Notes under the pieces: generated by a model
Databases searched by the model: none
The model's input: the letters and a program-made list of their open reading frames with translations, nothing else
Told to the model about the DNA's origin: nothing
Part shown: positions 42,938-49,642 of the stretch, one piece after another
How positions within the stretch are numbered: position 1 is the first letter of the stretch
Layout of the letters: every line of letters starts with the position of its first letter
Source: a bacterium
Lineage (GTDB): Bacteria > Elusimicrobiota > Elusimicrobia > UBA1565 > UBA9628
DNA: 64,000 nt
Reading direction: 5' to 3'
NCBI GenBank assembly: GCA_021822495.1
Contig: JAKAQO010000001.1
Coordinates: 248,001 to 312,000, forward strand
Position numbers and translations under genes: made by a program

Positions 42938-43144
42938 CTAAATCAGAAATTTTCCCTTATCTGCCACGGCCGGGTGAGGAAAAGCCCTGTTGAAAGAGAG
43001 GCTTGCGGCATTGAGAAACGCAATATGTTCCTCGGGGGTCAAACGGGCGGAAAGCGCATTTGCCCTCATCCTCGCGAAATCCGCGCGGCGTTCGGACGAT
43101 GCCGCCTCATCGAGAAATCCCCGTTTTTCTTCCTCGCTAAACAT
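42938..43144 (-). CDS. Small hypothetical protein coupled to the 43137 gene
   Basis: A 68-residue charged, helical protein (MFSEEEKRGFLDEAASSERR, later RLTPEEHIAFLNAASLSFNR). It overlaps the upstream small gene by 8 bp, so the two are a coupled pair. No domain recognised. Its place beside a truncated nucleotidyltransferase-like gene resembles toxin-antitoxin organisation, but there is no direct evidence for that. Confidence 0.55.
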   Translation of the reverse strand: MFSEEEKRGFLDEAASSERRADFARMRANALSARLTPEEHIAFLNAASLSFNRAFPHPAVADKGKFLI

Positions 43145-43391
43145 GGAATTCTTCCTTAAGCCGCCGGTAATCGGCCTCTTTTTGAAGGAGTTTGTAATAC
43201 TCCTCTATTCGCGTCCAATCGAGACGTTTTAGGTTCGCCTTAATTAAAGTTCTTATATCAACAGCGTCTTGTTCGCGGCTGCCGGGATCGGAATTACAAA
43301 GGGCCTGAAGCTTAAGACCTATAATATCCTCGGGCCGAGCCACCTTGATGCTTTCTCCAAAAAGGGAAAACTCGACGGCATCTCTAATCAT
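43137..43391 (-). CDS. Truncated nucleotidyltransferase-like protein (AbiEii-type C-terminal part)
   Basis: An 84-residue frame that resembles the C-terminal third of small MNT/AbiEii-type nucleotidyltransferases: SLFGESIKVARPEDIIGLKL then QALCNSDPGSREQDAVDIRT. The usual N-terminal GGxxxxxxxxxxTxDxD catalytic part is missing. The 145 bp upstream contain a -10-like TATACT but no reading frame that supplies it. It is probably a decayed gene whose tail remains open, or a stand-alone accessory domain. It is translationally coupled to the next small gene. Confidence 0.6.
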   Translation of the reverse strand: MIRDAVEFSLFGESIKVARPEDIIGLKLQALCNSDPGSREQDAVDIRTLIKANLKRLDWTRIEEYYKLLQKEADYRRLKEEFHV

Positions 43392-43535
43392 GCGGAGGCT
43401 GAGGGGTCTAAAGGCGTGAATAAAATCAACATAGCCAAAAACCGGGAAAACATTTCCTTGATATTGCGAAACGTTATCGCTGAAAAATATCCTCTTTACA
43501 GTATAACAGATAAATTCTCCGCCGGAAGAAACGAT

Positions 43536-44693
43536 CTAGGAAGACCATAACATTTCATAGAGCCTTTCCTGGGCGAAAACCATGCCGTGAATGTCAAACT
43601 CAGGGCCGATGGATTGGGTGGCGTTCCGCCCCAGGCGGCGGCGCAAATCGGTATCTTTCAGAAGGGCGATGACTCGCGCGGCGAGAAGCGAAACGTCTCC
43701 TTGAGGAACGCAAAATCCATTTTCGTCGTCTTTAATCAAATCAGAAATTCCGTCGGTCGCGTAAACGGCGGAAGGCGCGCCGCTTTTCATCGCCTCCACC
43801 AAGGATCTCGGCAAGCCTTCCCAAAGGGAAGTGAGGACAAAAACATCAGAGATAGAAATCCATTCCGCCGCGTCTTTTCGCCAACCCGGGAAACGCATTC
43901 GCTCAAAAACTCCCAATTCCCGGGCTTTTTCTTCAACCGCGTCCCGCAAAGGCCCTTCGCCAATAAACAAAAACTGGGCGCGCGGAATTTCCCGGAGAAC
44001 TTTTGAAGCCATCAAGACAAAATCCAGCGGATTTTTCTGGGGCTTTAAATTGCCGATAGAAAGAACCAATGGCGCATTCGTCTCAAAGCCCATTTCTCTC
44101 TTTTTAATCTCTGGATCGGACACGGAAGCGGGAAAGCGAGATAAATCCACGCCTGAGCGAATCAAGTGAAATTTCGATTCCGGGCCGATGCCGTTTTTTA
44201 AGGCGTAATTCCAATTTGAACGCGAGACAAAAATAAGCGCCCGGCTTAGACCCGCGCAAAGGCGCTCAAGAAACACGTAAATTTTTTTGACAACGGAGTT
44301 TTGGAAATCGTTAAAGCCGAAACCATGATAGGTATGGACGACAACTTTAATTCCGGCCGCCCAAGCGGCCAGGCGCCCCAAGATTCCGGCTTTGGAGCTG
44401 TGAGTATGAACGATATCCGGCTTTTCTTTTTTAAAGAAAAGCCAAAGCGAAAACAAGGCGGCTAAATCCGCAAAAGGACTAACTTCTCGGCGCAGAAAAG
44501 AAAAAAAGACGATTCGGTAAAACCCTTTCTCTGAATTTTCCTGGGCTTCATTGTCAAGCTCGCCGCCTTTTCCGCAAGCCAAAACCGCCTCATATTTTTC
44601 CGGGTTGAGATTTCTCGCCGTCCATAAAGTATTTTGCTGGGCCCCCCCGAAATCAAGGCGCGTAATGAGGTGAATGACCTTGAGTCGCTTCAT
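43536..44693 (-). CDS. Family 4 glycosyltransferase
   Basis: A GT-B enzyme of 385 residues. The N-terminal domain begins KVIHLITRLDFGGAQQNTLW, with KPDIVHTHSSKAGILGRLAA near 93 and VVVHTYHGFGFNDFQN near 117. The donor-binding domain has LVLSIGNLKPQKNPLDFVLM near 215 and VFVLTSLWEGLPRSLVEAMK near 285 with the acidic pair. It overlaps the endonuclease gene by 4 bp. The VHTHSSKAGILGR motif is frequent in enzymes that build exopolysaccharide or O-antigen. No other glycan genes adjoin it. Confidence 0.9.
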   Translation of the reverse strand: MKRLKVIHLITRLDFGGAQQNTLWTARNLNPEKYEAVLACGKGGELDNEAQENSEKGFYRIVFFSFLRREVSPFADLAALFSLWLFFKKEKPDIVHTHSSKAGILGRLAAWAAGIKVVVHTYHGFGFNDFQNSVVKKIYVFLERLCAGLSRALIFVSRSNWNYALKNGIGPESKFHLIRSGVDLSRFPASVSDPEIKKREMGFETNAPLVLSIGNLKPQKNPLDFVLMASKVLREIPRAQFLFIGEGPLRDAVEEKARELGVFERMRFPGWRKDAAEWISISDVFVLTSLWEGLPRSLVEAMKSGAPSAVYATDGISDLIKDDENGFCVPQGDVSLLAARVIALLKDTDLRRRLGRNATQSIGPEFDIHGMVFAQERLYEMLWSS

Positions 44694-45343
44694 CGATCTC
44701 CTCGCGTTTTAAGCCCGTGGGCGCAAAAGCCCAGGACCGGGCATCCCGCGCAAACGGGACTTGCGCGGCAATGATTCTTGGCCAAGGCGACCAGAAGTGC
44801 GTGAAACTCCGCGTAGAGAAAACTCTTTCTCGAAAGACTTGCCTCGAAAAATTCTTGAAGACGCGAGTATTCGGGGTTTTTCATCCAGCCCATCCTGCGG
44901 CTGATGCGCGAGGTGTAGGCGTCAATGACAAAGACCGGGCGCCGGGCCGCGTAAAGGAGAATGGAATCAGCCGTCTCAGGGCCAATACCCCATAAGCCCA
45001 AGAGTTCTCCCCGAACCTTCTCCAGCGGGCCGGAAAGCCAATCCTTAAGCGAGCCCCCGCGACTCAGAGCAGCCTCGACGAAAATCTTGATTTTCCGGCT
45101 TTTCTGGCGGAAATAACCGGAAGAGCGAATCAAGGATTGAAGCTTACGGGGAGAGATTTTGATTAATTTTTCCAAATCCAAAATCCGGGCGGCCTTAAGA
45201 CGCATAAGAGCCTTGCAGACATTTTCCCAATTCGTGTTTTGAGTCAGAATGGCGCCCAAACAAATTTCCAAGCATTCTTTCTCGCTTAAACTTCCCCAAA
45301 ATCCCGGGCGATAGATTGGGCTCCGTCCATTTGCTGGAGTCAC
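44690..45343 (-). CDS. Endonuclease III-related DNA glycosylase (HhH-GPD, iron-sulfur)
   Basis: Base-excision glycosylase of the HhH-GPD superfamily, 217 residues from the GTG at 45343. The hairpin is LLGLWGIGPETADSIL with catalytic Asp141 in FVIDAYTSRI. The lyase lysine of endonuclease III is replaced by Glu123, so it is probably a monofunctional glycosylase. An iron-sulfur loop closes the domain (C-x5-C-x2-C-x5-C). The frame remains open upstream and encodes IYRTLLNSYGPQGWWP, which is typical family sequence; a CTG at 45418 overlapping the regulator stop as CTGA would include it, giving 242 residues. The true start is probably there. Confidence 0.88.
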   Translation of the reverse strand: MTPANGRSPIYRPGFWGSLSEKECLEICLGAILTQNTNWENVCKALMRLKAARILDLEKLIKISPRKLQSLIRSSGYFRQKSRKIKIFVEAALSRGGSLKDWLSGPLEKVRGELLGLWGIGPETADSILLYAARRPVFVIDAYTSRISRRMGWMKNPEYSRLQEFFEASLSRKSFLYAEFHALLVALAKNHCRASPVCAGCPVLGFCAHGLKTRGDR

Positions 45344-45414
45344 CGGCCACCAACCTTGAGGGCCGTAAGAATTTAAGAGGGTTCTATAGATAAGCGCCGG
45401 AGAATTTTTCGGGT

Positions 45415-45789
45415 TCAGCTCTTTGTTCCTAAAACCTTTTCGATTTTCTTAAAGAGGCGCTGGGAGTCGAATGGCTTAATCAGGTAATCGTCCGCCCCGC
45501 TGGCAAAAGCCGACTCCACGTCTCCCATGCGCCCCAAGGCCGTCGTCATGACGATTTTAATTTCCTTGGTCGCCGGATCTTTTTTAAGAATTTGACAGAC
45601 GTCAAAACCGCCCATCTTAGGTAAAATTACGTCCAAAAGAATGAGTTGGGGCTTTTCTCGCCTGGCTGCGGCCACTCCCTCGGCTCCGTCCATGGCCGCA
45701 ACAACCCCATACCCCTTGGCCGCAAGCAAGGCTTTCAAACTTTCCAGAATTGTCGGATCGTCTTCAACAACCAATATTTTAATGGCCAT
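45415..45789 (-). CDS. Single-domain response regulator (CheY-like)
   Basis: A 124-residue receiver domain with no output domain. The acidic pair is in VVEDDP, phosphoacceptor Asp53 in LILLDVILPKMGG, the Thr switch in VMTTALG and Lys in YLIKPFD. It overlaps the kinase-like gene upstream by 11 bp, so they form a pair. Without an output domain it must act by protein contact or in a phosphorelay. Confidence 0.93.
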   Translation of the reverse strand: MAIKILVVEDDPTILESLKALLAAKGYGVVAAMDGAEGVAAARREKPQLILLDVILPKMGGFDVCQILKKDPATKEIKIVMTTALGRMGDVESAFASGADDYLIKPFDSQRLFKKIEKVLGTKS

Positions 45790-46561
45790 GAGGGGCCTCC
45801 ACTTTGGGCAAGCGCAAAGTTAAAGATAATTCGCCGCCCGAGTTTAATTGCGCGATCATGTCCGCGCCCTGAGACTGCATGAGATGACGCGCAAAACCAA
45901 GCCCGAACCCGGTTGACTGCATCATGGGGCTATGCGCCAGTTGCGCGGGATAAAATAAGTCCAAACTCTTTTCCAACTCTTGAGGAGTCATCGGATTAAT
46001 AACAAATCGAAAACCTATATCAATCCAAACGCCGTTGACGGCCGCGCTCAAACGCAAAGGACCTTCCTTGCGGAATTTTCTAGCGTAAAATAAAAGGCTT
46101 GATAAAACGCGAATAACCCTATCCGGATCCACCAACACTTCCGGCAGATTATCTGGAATGGAATTTTCAACCAAGATGCTGGATTGTTCCAGACCTCTTT
46201 TAATCGAGAGTATGGCTTCCGAAGCGATCTCATGAACCTTGGACGGTTGCAGGCGCAAAGATAAATCATCGCCCATTTCCAAATGAACAAAATCCCGCAA
46301 ATCCCCGACAAGAAAAGCCAAACGAACCGTTTGCTCATTCATGATTTCCAACCAGGATTTTTGGTCCGCGGTCAAATCTCCGAAAATGCCTTCCAAAAAA
46401 TTGAGCGTCGTTAAACGCAAGGCCGTCGCCGGAGTATTCATCTCATGTCCGGCAAAAGCCAGGAACCGGGAAATTTTATGCCGCGTTCTTCGGTGAATCA
46501 ATAACCCAGCAACGACCGCGAAAAAAGCTCCCAGAACCGTCCCCGCCAAGAAATAGATCAT
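45779..46561 (-). CDS. Histidine-kinase-like protein with degenerate ATP site
   Basis: A 260-residue membrane-anchored protein: one N-terminal helix (about 3-23), a HisKA dimerisation helix with the phosphoacceptor His39 in FLAFAGHEMNTPATALRL, and an HATPase-like domain (about 135-250). The catalytic domain is abnormal. The N box reads RVLSSLLFYARKF, with Ser and Tyr where Asn is needed for Mg-ATP. The G1 box DxGxG is absent, and only G2-like TGFGLGFA remains. It may be a pseudokinase or a phosphotransfer scaffold. It overlaps the gamma carbonic anhydrase gene by 4 bp and the receiver gene by 11 bp. Confidence 0.8.
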   Translation of the reverse strand: MIYFLAGTVLGAFFAVVAGLLIHRRTRHKISRFLAFAGHEMNTPATALRLTTLNFLEGIFGDLTADQKSWLEIMNEQTVRLAFLVGDLRDFVHLEMGDDLSLRLQPSKVHEIASEAILSIKRGLEQSSILVENSIPDNLPEVLVDPDRVIRVLSSLLFYARKFRKEGPLRLSAAVNGVWIDIGFRFVINPMTPQELEKSLDLFYPAQLAHSPMMQSTGFGLGFARHLMQSQGADMIAQLNSGGELSLTLRLPKVEAPHGH

Positions 46562-47079
46562 CGAGAAATCGCCTTTTTTGAATTTTGATGTTTTTGAGCC
46601 AGCTCCAGGTAATTGTCGCGGCTTTGTTTTAAAAACTTGATTTCATCATCTTTGAGAGGCCTTGCGATTTTAGCCGGAAGGCCCATGACCAAGTGCCTCG
46701 GCGGAACGCGAAACCCCTTGGGGATCAAGGCACCCGCGGCAATAACGCATTCACGGCCAATCTCAGCCTCCATCACAATCGCCCCCATGCCAATAAGGCA
46801 AAGATCCCCAATAACGGCTCCATGAATAATCGCGCCGTGGCCCACCGTCACGCCGCAACCAATTCGCGTGGGGTATTCTTCCCGCCCGTGAACGATGACT
46901 CCGTCTTGAAGATTGGAGGCTTCCCCAATTTCAATCGGACACACATCCGCGCGAACAACGGAATAAGGCCAGAGAGAAACCCTGGGGCCGATCAAAGCGC
47001 GGCCAATCACTTCCGCCGTTTCATGAACAAAGGCTGTTTTGTGAATCTTCGGTTTGTCTTTTAGAAGAGCTCGAATCAT
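46558..47079 (-). CDS. Gamma carbonic anhydrase family protein
   Basis: A left-handed beta-helix hexapeptide-repeat protein of 173 residues in the gamma carbonic anhydrase/YrdA family. Zinc ligands are in place: His64 (VIVHG), His81 (VGHG) and His86 (IIHG), with the usual 5-residue spacing of the last two. The repeats (IGxxxxI type) run to about residue 140, followed by a C-terminal helix. Many members lack measurable carbonic anhydrase activity, so zinc binding is better supported than the reaction. It is the first gene of a run through the kinase-like protein, receiver and endonuclease. Confidence 0.9.
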   Translation of the reverse strand: MIRALLKDKPKIHKTAFVHETAEVIGRALIGPRVSLWPYSVVRADVCPIEIGEASNLQDGVIVHGREEYPTRIGCGVTVGHGAIIHGAVIGDLCLIGMGAIVMEAEIGRECVIAAGALIPKGFRVPPRHLVMGLPAKIARPLKDDEIKFLKQSRDNYLELAQKHQNSKKAISR

Positions 47080-47135
47080 AGGTCCTCTGTTGATTATGAT
47101 AAAATCAAATCAGTATAGGCAAGCTCTTCAATTTC

Positions 47136-48734
47136 ATGGACCACGCGGAATTTGATTTTATCGTCGTTGGTAGCGGCATCGCTGGTCTTCTCAGCGCCCA
47201 CAAGCTCTCGGCCCTGGGGCGCACCGCTATTCTGACCAAGAAAGAAGCGGTCGAATCCAATACCAATTACGCGCAAGGGGGAATCGCTGCCGTCACAAGC
47301 CAAATCGACAGCTTTCAGCGCCATATCTCAGACACCCTCATCGCCGGGGCGGGTCTTTGCGACGAAAAAATAGTCGCAATGACCATCCAGGACGCTCCCG
47401 CGAGAATCAAAGAGCTTCAGGAAATTGGGGTTCGTTTCTCTCAAAAAAAGGGAACCGTTGATTTGGGGCTTGAAGCCGGCCATTCCGAAAGGCGCATTCT
47501 TCACGCCGGAGATATTACCGGTCATGAAATAGAACGGGCGCTCCTTCGCGCTTGTCAAAAAAATCCGCGCATTGATATTTTTGAAAATGAAATCGGCATT
47601 GATTTGATTCTCGATAAAAACGGCCATTGCCGCGGTCTCTATTCTTTGAGCCGGAAAAATGGAAAAATTCGCGCATTCTCGGCCAAGGCCGTCATTTTGG
47701 CGACCGGAGGAGCCGGAAAGGTCTACCTGGTCACGACCAACCCGGACATCGCCACCGGAGATGGAATGGCCATGGCCTACCGGGCGGGGGCCACTCTCGC
47801 GAATATGGAATTTGTCCAGTTTCATCCGACCTGCCTCTATCACCCGCAAGCAAAATCTTTTCTTTTATCTGAAGCGCTAAGAGGCGAAGGCGGAAAACTG
47901 ATTTTAAAAAACGGGCAAGCCTTCATGAAAAAACACGACCCGCGGGCGGAGCTGGCCCCCCGGGACATCGTCGCCCGCGCCGTGGATTACGAACTCAAAA
48001 AATCGGGAGAACCCTGCGTTTATCTGGACATGACGCACAAGTCAAAAAAATTTCTGTCCCAGCGCTTCCCCAATATCGACCGCACGCTGAGAGAATATGG
48101 AATCGATATGTCCAAGACCCCGATTCCCGTCGTCCCCGCCGCTCACTTTTTCTGCGGAGGAGTCAAGGTTGACTCCGACTCCAGAACCGACATCCCCGGC
48201 TTATTCGCCGTTGGGGAAAACTCACAAACCGGCCTTCACGGCGCAAACCGCTTGGCTTCTAATTCTCTTTTGGAGGGTTGCGTTTTCGCCCATCGCCTTT
48301 TTCATCATATTAAAGACGATGACTCAATCCACCGCTTAAAGCCGTTTACGCCCAAAAGCTGGAACCCAGGAAAAGCCAAGGCCTTGGATGAGGCCGTCGT
48401 CATCACGCAAAACTGGGATGAAATTCGGCGTCTCATGTGGAACTACGTCGGAATCGTTCGCACAACCAAGAGACTTGAGCGCGCGTTAAGGAGAATGAAG
48501 CTCCTCAACGCGGAGATTAATCATTATTATTGGAACTTTTTTCTGACCCCGGATTTAATTGAACTACGAAACTTAGCGGATGTGGCCAGCGCCGTTATTT
48601 TGTCCGCTCTCCAAAGAAAAGAAAGCCGCGGACTTCATTACACGCTGGATTATCCCAAACCCGTTCCGGCCCAAAAGCATGATACCCTCATGAATAAAAA
48701 AATGGCATTAAGGCTTTTCGAACGGTTTAGTTAA
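47136..48734 (+). CDS. nadB: L-aspartate oxidase
   Basis: Flavoprotein that oxidises L-aspartate to iminoaspartate, the first step of de novo NAD synthesis; 532 residues. FAD motif FIVVGSGIAGLLSAHKLSAL is at 8-27, the TNYAQGGIAAV motif near 45 is diagnostic, and LHGANRLASNSLLEGCVFA lies near 370. Succinate-dehydrogenase flavoproteins are excluded by the TNYAQGG block and the absence of partner subunits. In anaerobes the electron acceptor would be fumarate or another compound. nadA and nadC are not in the window. A divergent start faces the gamma carbonic anhydrase gene. Confidence 0.95.
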   Translation: MDHAEFDFIVVGSGIAGLLSAHKLSALGRTAILTKKEAVESNTNYAQGGIAAVTSQIDSFQRHISDTLIAGAGLCDEKIVAMTIQDAPARIKELQEIGVRFSQKKGTVDLGLEAGHSERRILHAGDITGHEIERALLRACQKNPRIDIFENEIGIDLILDKNGHCRGLYSLSRKNGKIRAFSAKAVILATGGAGKVYLVTTNPDIATGDGMAMAYRAGATLANMEFVQFHPTCLYHPQAKSFLLSEALRGEGGKLILKNGQAFMKKHDPRAELAPRDIVARAVDYELKKSGEPCVYLDMTHKSKKFLSQRFPNIDRTLREYGIDMSKTPIPVVPAAHFFCGGVKVDSDSRTDIPGLFAVGENSQTGLHGANRLASNSLLEGCVFAHRLFHHIKDDDSIHRLKPFTPKSWNPGKAKALDEAVVITQNWDEIRRLMWNYVGIVRTTKRLERALRRMKLLNAEINHYYWNFFLTPDLIELRNLADVASAVILSALQRKESRGLHYTLDYPKPVPAQKHDTLMNKKMALRLFERFS

Positions 48735-48771
48735 AATGGACCGAATGAAACGTTTTTTTGATATTTTTTAA

Positions 48772-48800
48772 TTGCGTGAACCGCAGGGACATGTTATAAT
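48772..48800 (+). promoter_or_regulatory. Consensus promoter of the three-way-junction RNA
   Basis: TTGCGT (48772-48777), a 17-bp spacer and a perfect TATAAT (48795-48800). The predicted transcription start at 48807 is exactly the first base of the outer RNA stem. This coincidence strongly supports a designed RNA transcript. Confidence 0.8.
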
Positions 48801-48806
48801 ATAATT

Positions 48807-48884
48807 GTAGCTGAGAGGGTCGCCTTATTTGCGACTCGTCGCGCGCGAATAAATCCGTGCGCGCTCGGCTGCCTTTTTATTTTC
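48807..48884 (+). ncRNA. Structured RNA upstream of a DUF3800 gene (DUF3800-type motif candidate)
   Basis: The RNA folds into a three-way junction. P1 pairs GTAGCTGAG (48807-48815) with CTCGGCTGC (48864-48872), nine pairs with two G-U wobbles. P2 pairs GGGTCGC (48817-48823) with GCGACTC (48831-48837). P3 pairs GCGCGCG (48841-48847) with CGTGCGC (48856-48862). The two loops are A/T-rich and complementary: TTATT (48825-48829) can kiss AATAA (48848-48852). A U-rich tract CTTTTTATTTTC follows P1, as in a terminator. The next ATG, of a DUF3800 gene, is at 48892. Published surveys list several DUF3800 RNA motifs in exactly this position; function is unknown. Confidence 0.75.
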
Positions 48885-48891
48885 TCGCCGT

Positions 48892-49629
48892 ATGTATATT
48901 CTCTATCTGGACGAGTCGGGAAATCCCTCTGGCTGGAATAAAGGACAGCGCAATCTTGTATTGGGAGGCGTAGCCGTTTTTGAAGGAGAAATACGAAAAA
49001 TTACTAGTTCCGTGGATGCCCTCCAAAACAAATATTTCCCAGGAATACCTATTCCACTTGAGTTTCACTCCAGCGAAATTTTTTCTGGAAAGAACGCTTT
49101 CCGCGCCTTGCCTTATGATGATCGTAAATCTATTCTTAAGGATTTAGCCTCTGTTTTAACATCTAATTCCATAACGACATTCGCTACTGGCATCCACATA
49201 AGTCAGGTCCATTCGCCCGATCAAGCCCTCCAAGACGTTTTCGGAGATGTTTGCACGCGTTTTAATACCATGTTATTGCGGCACCACCATGCCGATAAGC
49301 CCCAGAAAGGACTGCTGATTATTGATAAATCTCAATATTCCGAAAAACTCTTCCAAGATATGATTAGTTTCCGAAAATCAGGAACAAAGCACGCCGCGTA
49401 TTTGGGAAACATCGTAGACATCCCTTATTTCACGGATTCCCACAGAACGCGGATCATGCAACTGGCCGATTTCGTGGCCTGGACATTTTTTCGCTGTTTG
49501 GAGCATGGAGACGGATCATTTCTAACCTCAATTCTTTCTTGTTTCGATCGCGGAGACTCCCAGGCCAATCTCTCCGATGGCCTTAAACACATGACGGTGG
49601 AACCTTGCTCCTGTCCGGCAAGGCACTAA
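48892..49629 (+). CDS. DUF3800 domain protein
   Basis: A 245-residue DUF3800 protein, thought to have an RNase H-like fold. The opening [13 protein letters not shown] places Asp7 and Glu8 as likely metal ligands. [17 protein letters not shown] near 140 and the C-terminal [13 protein letters not shown] with a conserved Asp complete the expected acidic set. No ribosome site precedes the ATG; instead the structured RNA ends 8 bp upstream. The gene lies 13 bp before uvrA. It is more A+T-rich than nadB and uvrA beside it, which hints at independent acquisition as an RNA-protein module. Confidence 0.85.
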   Translation: MYILYLDESGNPSGWNKGQRNLVLGGVAVFEGEIRKITSSVDALQNKYFPGIPIPLEFHSSEIFSGKNAFRALPYDDRKSILKDLASVLTSNSITTFATGIHISQVHSPDQALQDVFGDVCTRFNTMLLRHHHADKPQKGLLIIDKSQYSEKLFQDMISFRKSGTKHAAYLGNIVDIPYFTDSHRTRIMQLADFVAWTFFRCLEHGDGSFLTSILSCFDRGDSQANLSDGLKHMTVEPCSCPARH

Positions 49630-49642
49630 ACGGATCGAAAAA

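Noticed and set aside
48811-48840. CTGAGAGGG resembling the start of a TPP riboswitch or a hammerhead core
   Set aside because: The second TPP block and the hammerhead GAAA core are absent; the three-way junction explains the conserved pairing better.
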